A stretch of 31,078 bases of DNA from Tritrichomonas musculus (Eukaryota; Parabasalia; Tritrichomonadida; Tritrichomonadidae). The notes beneath the pieces were generated by a model. That model had not been told where the DNA came from, made no database searches, and saw only the letters and a program-made list of their open reading frames with translations. This document shows, one piece after another, positions 7,374 to 16,913 of the stretch. The first letter of the stretch is position 1; the number at the start of each line of letters is the position of its first letter. Location: the NCBI GenBank assembly GCA_039105265.1, contig JAPFFF010000211.1, positions 1 to 31,078 on the forward strand, read 5' to 3'. The position numbers were made by a program, and so were the translations under genes.

Positions 7374-9722
7374 ATGGAATTAGAATTAAGCGATTCTATA
7401 TACAAACCTAAAATTCCTTTACTGTTGGCATCTTTAGGAAACAGAGAAATATCGAAAAGTTGCATTGAAATAGTACCTCTCAAAAAGGAAGAATTTGATT
7501 TTACTTCTTTTGTTGAATTTGCAAAATTGATCGATTATAAATATTTTGCAGACCCGGTAAAAAGGAAAGATGACAAAACTGCGCATGTGAAAGTATTTAA
7601 ATTAGAATTTCTAAAAATTCCAAGAAATAAATACAAATACTCGTTTCATATTAATTTTGGTAAAGCATTCAATCCAGTTAATGTATTCATGAAATACTAC
7701 ATGAACGAATACTACTATATTTATGAAGGTGAAACCAAAATACTAATTGATGTTTTGAGTGAAACGATACCTGATATCACTGGCGATAGATACGACTTCA
7801 AAACAGATGAAACAAGACTCAGAGAAAATTCTCTTTTATTTCAAGTTTCATTATATTTTACAGCTAATTCTCATCCTTGTCCTGATTATGCTTTTATATA
7901 TTTTAAAAAAATACTTCATAAAGATGAGCAACAAACAAATTTATCTCTGGTATTTCCAGGAGACAAAATGGCCAAAAGTATATCTGATTTACTTGATTAC
8001 TGTCCTGGATATATTAAAGTATGCTATCAAAAGAATGTAAATGAAAATGAAATAAGATATTTATCGATAATATTCCCTTGGTCTTTAGATGTTCTTAATA
8101 TATCACATTATTTGGAATTTGATGGTTCTTTTTTCGCGATGAGGCCTTACACTTTTTGTTTAGCTCATGGTATATACTTCAACGAATCGCTTCCTTTATC
8201 AATAACAGTAGCTCCGACAGAATCCAAAGAGCTGTATCAAATGATTATCGATCATTTTAATGATCTTTATCCAAATGTAATTAGATGGGATAAAAAAACT
8301 ATATTATCTGATATGGGAGGGTCGATTCAGAGTGTATGTGTGAAGAATAAAATTAAACAATACTTTTGCCAAAGACATATTCTCCAGCACTTTGGAAGCT
8401 CAAGTGTATTAGCAATATTTGCAAATCGTTTATTACAATGTCATAGCTACCATGAATACATTCAAGTTTGCTATGATGTTGAGAATGAACTAACTGAATA
8501 TATTGTTGAAAGAAGAAAAGTTGCAAAATTAACAGAAGTTTTCAAATCAAAGGTCAAAGATTTACGAATAATGATGAATAATGAAAAAGGTGATAAAAAT
8601 AGTAATTATTATTATAAAAATTGGGCTCTATGGGTTAGACGTGACGATCATGTTTGCAAATGCTCTAACCACATAGAGTCTATGCATAGAGTAATAAATA
8701 GCTCTTTAGGAAACTGTCATAGCATGAAAAAGAAAATATCAAATTTGGTTGATACAACTATTTCGCATTTTGTTCAATTTCCTTCAAGATTTGGGAGTTC
8801 AATCAAAAGGAAAATTAAGACAAACATAGATTATATCAGCAAAAAATTACAAAATCCAGGTTTTGATATATTATCATTATGTAATGACACTTGCTTTTGT
8901 GAGGAAGATATATATAATTCACTTATATATGGTACAGAAATACCGTGCCAACATCAACTTCTTCTACCAGCAAAAGACATTATTTTGACAACTATCAAAA
9001 AACTAGAGCAATATAGCATTTCAAATGAAGAAGAAGACATCATTATAGACGAAAGAAATAGTACCGATGATGAAAACAAAGAAGAAAGAAATTTATTATA
9101 TAATGATGATAGTGATAATAATTCAAATGCAAATAAAAATGAAATAACCATAAATTCATTAATCAAAGTAATTATAGATCAAAGAGGATTCTTGAGTCAA
9201 GCACAAAATAATGAAATTCCAGATATTCCTTCGTTGTTCTTTTGTTTTAAAAACCAGAACTTTCCTTTTTCAAATGAAGAATTGTTACTTTTAGTTACTT
9301 GCATTCAAAATTGCTTTAAATATAAAATTCCAGATATTCCAAAAATTGATCAAAATCTCAAAATACATAAAAAAGAAGAATTTTTTGCAAAAGATTATAT
9401 TAAAATAGAACGAGTTAGACGAAATACAGCAATAACTCCAAGAGAAGTGTCAAAAGAAGATGAAGAATTTTGGCTTCAAAATTCTGGAACGCCTAACATA
9501 AAAGCCGCAAAGAAAGCCATGTATGAAACCATAAAAGAAATCATATATGTCTATCCAGGATTACGTAATACAACTATTCCTTTTGGAATATGCTTTGAAA
9601 AATATATGATTTTTTTGAGCGACAATGATGAAAAAGAAATATTAAAATGGATTCCAAAATTTAAAATAGCATGTTGGAAAGCTGCTGATAAGCATATGAA
9701 AAATAATAAATTCTTTAGCTAA
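7374..9722 (+). CDS. MULE transposase of the outer element (782 aa)
   Basis: This is the Mutator-like transposase that would cut and paste the outer element. Residues 1-230 form the N-terminal region (DNA-binding function presumed, no clear zinc finger). The RNase H-like core carries D250 in LEFDGSFF, D313 in ILSDMGGS, H335 in CQRHIL and E435 in SNHIESMHR, the DD-H-E arrangement of MULEs. A SWIM-type zinc finger follows with C507-x-C509 and C525-x-H527. Residues 560-600 are an acidic Asn-rich linker, and the C-terminus has an additional charged domain. The ATG at 7374 follows about 45 bp after the arm's AAACTTTTTCT repeats. The frame is uninterrupted and the key residues are present, so it may be functional. 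The stop (9720-9722) lies 16 bp before the insertion-site duplication of the inner MULE, so the insertion spared the coding region but changed its 3' UTR. Confidence 0.9.
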   Translation: MELELSDSIYKPKIPLLLASLGNREISKSCIEIVPLKKEEFDFTSFVEFAKLIDYKYFADPVKRKDDKTAHVKVFKLEFLKIPRNKYKYSFHINFGKAFNPVNVFMKYYMNEYYYIYEGETKILIDVLSETIPDITGDRYDFKTDETRLRENSLLFQVSLYFTANSHPCPDYAFIYFKKILHKDEQQTNLSLVFPGDKMAKSISDLLDYCPGYIKVCYQKNVNENEIRYLSIIFPWSLDVLNISHYLEFDGSFFAMRPYTFCLAHGIYFNESLPLSITVAPTESKELYQMIIDHFNDLYPNVIRWDKKTILSDMGGSIQSVCVKNKIKQYFCQRHILQHFGSSSVLAIFANRLLQCHSYHEYIQVCYDVENELTEYIVERRKVAKLTEVFKSKVKDLRIMMNNEKGDKNSNYYYKNWALWVRRDDHVCKCSNHIESMHRVINSSLGNCHSMKKKISNLVDTTISHFVQFPSRFGSSIKRKIKTNIDYISKKLQNPGFDILSLCNDTCFCEEDIYNSLIYGTEIPCQHQLLLPAKDIILTTIKKLEQYSISNEEEDIIIDERNSTDDENKEERNLLYNDDSDNNSNANKNEITINSLIKVIIDQRGFLSQAQNNEIPDIPSLFFCFKNQNFPFSNEELLLLVTCIQNCFKYKIPDIPKIDQNLKIHKKEEFFAKDYIKIERVRRNTAITPREVSKEDEEFWLQNSGTPNIKAAKKAMYETIKEIIYVYPGLRNTTIPFGICFEKYMIFLSDNDEKEILKWIPKFKIACWKAADKHMKNNKFFS

Positions 9723-9738
9723 TTTTTTTTATATTAAA

Positions 9739-9747
9739 ATTAGTTTA
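9739..9747 (+). repeat. Left target-site duplication of inner MULE (ATTAGTTTA)
   Basis: The nonamer ATTAGTTTA sits directly before GGCAGAAGAATC and is repeated exactly after the right end. It lies in the outer element's 3' sequence, 16 bp past the transposase stop. Confidence 0.9.
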
Positions 9748-11176
9748 GGCAGAAGAATCGGGGTCTATTAAAATCGGCACGAAATATTTTACAACAAGAA
9801 ACTTTTTGAAAGATCCGACCAGGTAAAAATTTTACCACTTTTTGAGAGAAAAAGTTCTATCGTTGAGATGAACTTTTTGAGAGATTGAAATAAAACGGTT
9901 ATAAAGGTGAATTATCTATTATATGAAAAAAGGCGCCCTTTTGTTTTGAAATTGGTATCGCATCAGAGCAAATGTATTATTGATTGATTCCGCTGCTGAT
10001 TCCACCAGCAGATTGTTTGTGATCGACGCAAAATAAGGAACCATTTTTAATTATAAATTGCCAGATGCGATATTAAAATATCATTTACACGTAAACAGCA
10101 AGAAGGTAACCTCAATAAGGAAACTCAAAGCACGAACTAATAACAACACATTCCTCACTAAACGATCTCATAGTAATTGCTCAAAATCTCTGATTTTACA
10201 CAAATGTTGTAAATATCATTTACACGTAAACAGCAAGAAGGTAACCTCAATAAGGAAACTCAAAGCACGAACTAATAACAACACATTCCCCACTAAACGA
10301 TCTCATAGTAATTGCTCAAAATCTCTGATTTTACACAAATGTTGTAAATATCATTTACACGTAAACAGCAAGAAGGTAACCTCAATAAGGAAACTCAAAG
10401 CACGAACTAATAACAACACATTCCCCACTAAACGATCTCATAGTAATTGCTCAAAATCTCTGATTTTACACAAATGTTGTAAATATCATTTACACGTAAA
10501 CAGCAAGAAGGTAACCTCAATAAGGAAACTCAAAGCACGAACTAATAACAACACATTCCTCACTAAACGATCTCATAGTAATTGCTCAAAATCTCTGATT
10601 TTACACAAATGTTGTAAATATCATTTACACGTAAACAGCAAGAAGGTAACCTCAATAAGGAAACTCAAAGCACGAACTAATAACAACACATTCCTCACTA
10701 AACGATCTCATAGTAATTGCTCAAAATCTCTGATTTTACACAAATGTTGTAAATATCATTTACACGTAAACAGCAAGAAGGTAACCTCAATAAGGAAACT
10801 CAAAGCACGAACTAATAACAACACATTCCTCACTAAACGATCTCATAGTAATTGCTCAAAATCTCTGATTTTACACAAATGTTGTAAATATCATTTACAC
10901 GTAAACAGCAAGAAGGTAACCTCAATAAGGAAACTCAAAGCACGAACTAATAACAACACATTCCTCACTAAACGATCTCATAGTAATTGCTCAAAATCTC
11001 TGATTTTACACAAATGTTGTAAATATCATTTACACGTAAACAGCAAGAAGGTAACCTCAATAAGGAAACTCAAAGCACGAACTAATAACAACACATTCCT
11101 CACTAAACGATCTCATAGTAATTGCTCAAAATCTCTGATTTTACACAAATGTTGTAAATATCATTTACACGTAAAC
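9748..11176 (+). repeat. Left terminal inverted arm of inner MULE
   Basis: The terminal 328 bp (9748-10075) include three ACTTTTTGA-type motifs (about 9800, 9837 and 9872) and a short TGCTGATTCCACCAGCA hairpin near 9993. The 135-bp array follows. Its non-array part repeats inverted at 15123-15450. Confidence 0.9.
10076..11176 (+). repeat. 135-bp tandem array, left arm (8 units plus 21 bp)
   Basis: Units begin AAATATCATTTACACGTAAA and end ACACAAATGTTGT. Eight complete copies lie at 10076-11155 and a 21-bp partial at 11156-11176. Units 2 and 3 from the terminus carry CCCC in place of CCTC; the others are almost identical. Two inverted motifs recur per unit: TTTAC-AC-GTAAA, and TTTACA/TGTAAA spaced by 7 bp across the unit junction. 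An open frame persists because 135 is a multiple of 3, but no ATG opens it. Confidence 0.95.
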
Positions 11177-11251
11177 AACAATAATAAAATACGACAAATA
11201 ATTCTTTATTTTAATCTTTATTTTTTTTAAAAATAATTTAACTTTTAATGA

Positions 11252-13330
11252 TTATATGTTTACTTTCTTATTTCCATCTGATATTATCTTTGTCCACAAT
11301 TTAACCTGAAACAAAGCCAAATATTCATCAATATTATATGTCTCTTCTACAGGCATTAATTCTCGCTGTACTGCTAATGCAATGACTGTAATATTTAAAT
11401 TATTTTTCGCAATAATTTCTGAAAGTTGGTATGTTGTATTATCAATTATAGTTGTCATACTATCAGAATAATTTTTTCCATCCAAACAAATGCCAATTTG
11501 GAAATTGTTATTGTTATTGTCATTATTATCATTATTTCCTTCAGTTGACTTTTTTCTTTTTCTAAAAGTTAATTCAGTTTTAATATCGAATTCTAGTAAT
11601 TGGTCATATTTTATATCATGAGAATCAAACTTTATATCAAATTCTTCCATTTGATGTATGTAATTTTGATCTTTCCAATAATCATTTAAAATGCAATGTA
11701 CGCATGGAATATTAACACAGTATAAATAATAATAATAATAATATTGACGGCATAAACAAACTTTTTGAGAATAATTTGATTTAAGATTAGGATTTTTTGA
11801 AATTTCTTTATATGCTTTATCTTTAAACTTATTTAAGTGAGTTTTTACATTCAAATGTGCACTAGAATTGGTTCTTAACGTACGATCCATAATATATTTT
11901 ATAATGTACGCAAGTCGTAGCGGTAAAGAAAGTCGAGTTGCTTTAAAAATACCGTTTAATTGTTTATGAAACGATTCTACGTGATTTGTTGTGGTTGGTA
12001 TTCCATAGACACTTCGCTTGAAATATGGAGAATATTCTTTTTTTACTTCGACATAATTTCCGTTCACATCAACACCTAAGACTTTGCTTACTTTTTCAAA
12101 TCTTGCATCATCTTTATTTTCTTGTAAATTATATAATAACTGAAAAGTTTGGTAATATCTATTAAAATGTTTAGACCACTCAAAGCCTGAAAAAGTGAAT
12201 AATATATCTGAAAATAAAAGACCGAGTAATGAATTGGCACCGATTGACCGAATCAAATGAACTAAACAATAATAAAAATCTAAATCATAATTTTTCGCTA
12301 ATTTTTGAAATGCTTTATGTTCATCACTTAAATATTTTTTATTTTTGAATTTAAGAAAAAGTGAATTTTCTTCAGAATTTTCATAAAATTCATCTAACTT
12401 TTTGAGAGATTCAAAAAAAATACTATATAATGACGTTTTCTCAGAAGGTGAAATTAAAATTGCTAGTGGAATCCCAGTATTTCGGAAAATAAGATGAGGA
12501 ACACAAATAGCATATGGTGCCAGAGCTCGAAAAGTGGCGTCAAGTTCAATTGTGGTTGCTTGTTCAAATTGATGAGATTTTACAATATCTAAAAAATAAG
12601 GTGAAAACCAAGAAAAAATGCCAAATTGATATTGGTTTAAATCAACCTCTTCTGTTGGATGAAATCTGAAAAGAAATCCTCCATAATTTTTCAGAATACT
12701 TTCAATTGAATCATCTGGATTCATTTGCTTGTGCTTTTGCCTTTTAATAGTTTTGCAATTAAATGGAGCTATTGTGTAAAATATTGTTGCAGTAATCGGA
12801 TTTTGAATAGATCTATCTACAGACTGATTATTGTAAAAATCAGATAATTCTTGCATTCCTTTGTTTTTTATTATCTGAAAAGGACTATTCGGATTAGGAT
12901 TTTTAATAATTATGTTGCTATAAACATAAACTGTTCTTTCGTTCTTTTTGAATTTCACATTATGTATTTTTTTATATTTAATTGTATTAAATAAATTAAT
13001 AATTTGTATTGCAAAATAGTTACCACTAACTTGGTAATATATTTTAAATAAATTGGTTTGATGCCTTGAAATTAGCATAAAATTTGTAAATATTTGATTA
13101 TCAATTCTTTTTGGGTTTTTTAATTTATGTGTTTGTGAAAACGTATATTTATTATTTTTAAATGTGCTCAAAAAATAAAGAACACTAAAATTATCAATGA
13201 GAGGTTTTCGATTATCATATGGTGGATTTGTCAAATAAATTGGATGATCGCGATGAGAAAATGTTTTTTCAGATAATACATTAGTTGCTGTTCCTAATTG
13301 CAGTGATATTTGTCCATTTTGATCAAACAT
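11252..13330 (-). CDS. MULE transposase of the inner element (692 aa)
   Basis: The catalytic core shows D264 in IELDATFRA, D336 in YLSDEHKAF, H358 in CLVHLIRS and E452 in TNHVESFHK. A SWIM zinc finger follows with C525-x-C527 and C543-x-H545, inside a tract containing six tyrosines. The layout is the same as in the outer transposase (782 aa), but the sequences are clearly different MULE lineages. The first 230 residues are basic and Asn/Lys/Phe-rich; residues 608-620 are an Asn/Asp tract and the end is a conserved-looking helical domain. The ATG at 13330 is the first in frame, and no frame break is seen. It runs convergently to the outer transposase gene. I expect it to mobilise the 5.7-kb inner element. 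Confidence 0.9.
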   Translation of the reverse strand: MFDQNGQISLQLGTATNVLSEKTFSHRDHPIYLTNPPYDNRKPLIDNFSVLYFLSTFKNNKYTFSQTHKLKNPKRIDNQIFTNFMLISRHQTNLFKIYYQVSGNYFAIQIINLFNTIKYKKIHNVKFKKNERTVYVYSNIIIKNPNPNSPFQIIKNKGMQELSDFYNNQSVDRSIQNPITATIFYTIAPFNCKTIKRQKHKQMNPDDSIESILKNYGGFLFRFHPTEEVDLNQYQFGIFSWFSPYFLDIVKSHQFEQATTIELDATFRALAPYAICVPHLIFRNTGIPLAILISPSEKTSLYSIFFESLKKLDEFYENSEENSLFLKFKNKKYLSDEHKAFQKLAKNYDLDFYYCLVHLIRSIGANSLLGLLFSDILFTFSGFEWSKHFNRYYQTFQLLYNLQENKDDARFEKVSKVLGVDVNGNYVEVKKEYSPYFKRSVYGIPTTTNHVESFHKQLNGIFKATRLSLPLRLAYIIKYIMDRTLRTNSSAHLNVKTHLNKFKDKAYKEISKNPNLKSNYSQKVCLCRQYYYYYYLYCVNIPCVHCILNDYWKDQNYIHQMEEFDIKFDSHDIKYDQLLEFDIKTELTFRKRKKSTEGNNDNNDNNNNNFQIGICLDGKNYSDSMTTIIDNTTYQLSEIIAKNNLNITVIALAVQRELMPVEETYNIDEYLALFQVKLWTKIISDGNKKVNI

Positions 13331-13502
13331 TATAATTGTTTGTAAAAAAGAAAAGTAAACGATAATTTTGATTGAAACTTTTTAAATAGTTTATTAATTT
13401 TTTTGTAAAAGTGTATTTAGAAATGATTAAATATGAACAATGTTAACTATATAATTATTAAAAATAATATTTAAATAATATTATTGAAAAAAAAAAAAAT
13501 TT

Positions 13503-15122
13503 ACAACATTTGTGTAAAATCAGAGATTTTGAGCAATTACTATGAGATCGTTTAGTGAGGAATGTGCTGTTATTAGTTCGTGCTTTGAGTTTCCTTATTG
13601 AGGTTACCTTCTTGCTGTTTACGTGTAAATGATATTTACAACATTTGTGTAAAATCAGAGATTTTGAGCAATTACTATGAGATCGTTTAGTGAGGAATGT
13701 GTTGTTATTAGTTCGTGCTTTGAGTTTCCTTATTGAGGTTACCTTCTTGCTGTTTACGTGTAAATGATATTTACAACATTTGTGTAAAATCAGAGATTTT
13801 GAGCAATTACTATGAGATCGTTTAGTGAGGAATGTGTTGTTATTAGTTCGTGCTTTGAGTTTCCTTATTGAGGTTACCTTCTTGCTGTTTACGTGTAAAT
13901 GATATTTACAACATTTGTGTAAAATCAGAGATTTTGAGCAATTACTATGAGATCGTTTAGTGGGGAATGTGTTGTTATTAGTTCATGCTTTGAGTTTCCT
14001 TATTGAGGTTACCTTCTTGCTGTTTACGTGTAAATGATATTTACAACATTTGTGTAAAATCAGAGATTTTGAGCAATTACTATGAGATCGTTTAGTGAGG
14101 AATGTGTTGTTATTAGTTCGTGCTTTGAGTTTCCTTATTGAGGTTACCTTCTTGCTGTTTACGTGTAAATGATATTTACAACATTTGTGTAAAATCAGAG
14201 ATTTTGAGCAATTACTATGAGATCGTTTAGTGAGGAATGTGCTGTTATTAGTTCGTGCTTTGAGTTTCCTTATTGAGGTTACCTTCTTGCTGTTTACGTG
14301 TAAATGATATTTACAACATTTGTGTAAAATCAGAGATTTTGAGCAATTACTATGAGATCGTTTAGTGAGGAATGTGTTGTTATTAGTTCGTGCTTTGAGT
14401 TTCCTTATTGAGGTTACCTTCTTGCTGTTTACGTGTAAATGATATTTACAACATTTGTGTAAAATCAGAGATTTTGAGCAATTACTATGAGATCGTTTAG
14501 TGAGGAATGTGTTGTTATTAGTTCGTGCTTTGAGTTTCCTTATTGAGGTTACCTTCTTGCTGTTTACGTGTAAATGATATTTACAACATTTGTGTAAAAT
14601 CAGAGATTTTGAGCAATTACTATGAGATCGTTTAGTGAGGAATGTGTTGTTATTAGTTCGTGCTTTGAGTTTCCTTATTGAGGTTACCTTCTTGCTGTTT
14701 ACGTGTAAATGATATTTACAACATTTGTGTAAAATCAGAGATTTTGAGCAATTACTATGAGATCGTTTAGTGAGGAATGTGTTGTTATTAGTTCGTGCTT
14801 TGAGTTTCCTTATTGAGGTTACCTTCTTGCTGTTTACGTGTAAATGATATTTACAACATTTGTGTAAAATCAGAGATTTTGAGCAATTACTATGAGATCG
14901 TTTAGTGAGGAATGTGTTGTTATTAGTTCGTGCTTTGAGTTTCCTTATTGAGGTTACCTTCTTGCTGTTTACGTGTAAATGATATTTACAACATTTGTGT
15001 AAAATCAGAGATTTTGAGCAATTACTATGAGATCGTTTAGTGAGGAATGTGTTGTTATTAGTTCGTGCTTTGAGTTTCCTTATTGAGGTTACCTTCTTGC
15101 TGTTTACGTGTAAATGATATTT
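13503..15122 (-). repeat. 135-bp tandem array, right arm (12 units)
   Basis: Twelve complete units run inward from 15122 to 13503. From the terminus, the CCCC variant is only in unit 9 (near 13963), which also has a CGA-to-TGA change. Units 7 and 12 share an AAC-to-AGC variant. The variant order does not match the left array, so the two arrays have been reshuffled independently. Confidence 0.95.
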
Positions 15123-15450
15123 TAATATCGCATCTGGCAATTTATAATTAAAAATGGTTCCTTATTTTGCGTCGATCACAAACAATCTGCTGGTGGAATC
15201 AGCAGCGGAATCAATCAATAATACATTTGCTCTGATGCGATACCAATTTCAAAACAAAAGGGCGCCTTTTTTCATATAATAGATAATTCACCTTTATAAC
15301 CGTTTTATTTCAATCTCTCAAAAAGTTCATCTCAACGATAGAACTTTTTCTCTCAAAAAGTGGTAAAATTTTTACCTGGTCGGATCTTTCAAAAAGTTTC
15401 TTGTTGTAAAATATTTCGTGCCGATTTTAATAGACCCCGATTCCTATGCC
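13503..15450 (-). repeat. Right terminal inverted arm of inner MULE
   Basis: This is the inverted counterpart of 9748-11176, longer by four 135-bp units. It lies upstream of the minus-strand transposase gene, whose ATG is at 13330, leaving 172 bp of A/T-rich sequence between array and start codon. Confidence 0.9.
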
Positions 15451-15459
15451 ATTAGTTTA
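15451..15459 (+). repeat. Right target-site duplication of inner MULE (ATTAGTTTA)
   Basis: This is an exact copy of 9739-9747, immediately following ...TTCCTATGCC. Outer-element sequence resumes at 15460. Confidence 0.9.
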
Positions 15460-15513
15460 TTTTAATTTTTATTATTTAAAATTTAAATTTTAAAAAATAA
15501 TATTTAACTTTTG

Positions 15514-16635
15514 GATATAGAAAAAGTTTGGGAATTGCGACTTTTTTACTTATATATAGAAAAAGTTTAGGAATTGTAACTTTTTGATAAAAGAGTAGGT
15601 ATAGAAAAAGTTTAGGAATTGCAACTTTTTGATAAAAGAGTAGGTATAGAAAAAGTTTAGGAATTGCAACTTTTTATTATAAATTGAATTAATTTAATCG
15701 TTTTGCTGGCTATTATATATATTCATTTATATTTGGCTATCATATTCAATCATAGTTCTTTGAACACTTTCAGCTAATATTAACTGTGAATATTCCAACG
15801 TTCAAAGATCTTTCGCGTAAATAAGTTCCAATGTTCAAAGATCTTTCGCGTAAATAAGTTCCAACGTTCAAAGATCTTTCGCGTAAATAAGTTCCAACGT
15901 TCAAAGATCTTTCGCGTAAATAAGTTCCAACGTTCAAAGATCTTTCGCGTAAATAAGTTCCAACGTTCAAAGATCTTTCGCGTAAATAAGTTCCAACGTT
16001 CAAAGATCTTTCGCGTAAATAAGTTCCAACGTTCAAAGATCTTTCGCGTAAATAAGTTCCAACGTTCAAAGATCTTTCGCGCAAATAAGTTCCAACGTTC
16101 AAAGATCTTTCGCGTAAATAAGTTCCAACGTTCAAAGATCTTTCGCGCAAATAAGTTCCAACGTTCAAAGATCTTTCGCGTAAATAAGTTCCAACGTTCA
16201 AAGATCTTTCGCGCAAATAAGTTCCAACGTTCAAAGATCTTTCGCGCAAATAAGTTCCAACGTTCAAAGATCTTTCGCGTAAATAAGTTCCAACGTTCAA
16301 AGATCTTTCGCGCAAATAAGTTCCAACGTTCAAAGATCTTTCTGCCTCATTTCTATTACAGCCAAATTAGCTCAATAGAATGCTGTCTTGAATCAGCTAA
16401 CAAACCAAGTGCTATACTTGGCAATAGGCGAGAAAAATAAAATAAAAGGCGGTTTTTTTTGTTTTTGTATATTTTACAAATCTTACTATTTAAAAAGTTT
16501 AATCGGTTATTCTTATATTTCAAAAAGTGTTATCTGCTTTTCTCATTCAAATTTTTATATAAGTTTTTTCAAAAAAAAATTGTATAAGTCTTCTCAAAAA
16601 GCTGGCGCGTTTTCCAAGAGTAATGATTTTCAGCC
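15514..16635 (-). repeat. Right terminal inverted arm of outer MULE
   Basis: This is the inverted copy of 6141-7328, shorter only because its 33-bp array has two fewer units. It is separated from the outer transposase gene by the inner element and by about 55 bp of A/T-rich outer-element sequence (15460-15513). Confidence 0.9.
15794..16342 (-). repeat. 33-bp tandem array, right arm (16 units plus 21 bp)
   Basis: This is the inverted counterpart of the left array with 16 full units. Read from the terminus inward, the G/A order is G A G G A G A G A A A A A A A A. The first eight match the left arm and the innermost unit shares its ACATTGG variant, but the middle differs. This shows unit gain, loss or conversion after the arms last matched. 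Confidence 0.95.
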
Positions 16636-16643
16636 AAATAAAT
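16636..16643 (+). repeat. Right target-site duplication of outer MULE (AAATAAAT)
   Basis: This exact copy of 6133-6140 follows the right terminus (...ATTTTCAGCC). Host flank continues with TATGGCGCCGGC. Confidence 0.75.
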
Positions 16644-16911
16644 ATGGCGCCGGCATATCAGAATTAATTAGTGTCAGCCACAATATATTTGTGTGTTGCA
16701 CTTTTACTTAAAAACATTCAAAATTAATTTTCATCAATGATCTTCTTAAGTTCTGATAATAGTAGTCCATACGTTAGATTGTGAACTGTGTCATCCCTCT
16801 GCCTAACCTAGCTCGACACAAGCTCGTCTTCAATTCCCTTGTCTTGCTAAACTGACATGACCAAATATCATTTCAAAACTTATGATATCAAAAGCTAGTT
16901 TTAAGTTTTAC
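16644..16911. other. Short spacer between the MULE and the pogo-type element
   Basis: This 268-bp stretch is the original right flank of the outer MULE and the left flank of the pogo-type element. It begins with a small GC-rich patch (TATGGCGCCGGC) and includes a less A/T-rich segment near 16790-16850. I find no convincing gene, tRNA or repeat. Confidence 0.35.
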
Positions 16912-16913
16912 TA

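Larger units (their letters stand above)
9748..15450 (-). mobile_element. Inner MULE DNA transposon, nested in the outer one
   Basis: Ends are GGCAGAAGAATCGGGGTCTA at 9748 and the reverse complement of GGCATAGGAATCGGGGTCTA at 15450. They are flanked by a perfect 9-bp duplication, ATTAGTTTA (9739-9747 and 15451-15459). Arms 9748-11176 and 13503-15450 are inverted copies: a 328-bp terminal part that looks identical except for the outermost bases, then 8 or 12 copies of a 135-bp unit. The 5.7-kb element carries one gene, on the minus strand, for a MULE transposase unlike the outer one. The complete duplication, intact gene and matching arms indicate a whole and recent insertion, younger than the outer element. 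Confidence 0.95.
6141..16635 (+). mobile_element. Outer MULE DNA transposon with long array-bearing inverted arms, split by a second MULE
   Basis: The element begins GGTTGAAAATCATTACTCTT at 6141 and ends in the reverse complement of GGCTGAAAATCATTACTCTT at 16635. It is flanked by perfect 8-bp direct repeats AAATAAAT (6133-6140 and 16636-16643). Left arm 6141-7328 and right arm 15514-16635 are inverted copies, essentially identical outside the tandem array. The single gene inside, at 7374-9722, encodes a MULE transposase. The element is interrupted 16 bp after that gene's stop by the inner MULE (9748-15450 plus its duplicated target). Without the insert it would be about 4.8 kb. An 8-9 bp target duplication and DD-H-E/SWIM transposase fit the Mutator-like superfamily. 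The near-identity of arms implies recent movement or recent homogenisation. Confidence 0.9.

Noticed and set aside
10058-11230. 390-codon open frame over the 135-bp array (and its mirror 13983-15140)
   Set aside because: There is no ATG start, the unit length is a multiple of 3, and the right array contains a unit with an in-frame TGA. This is arm DNA, not a repeat protein.
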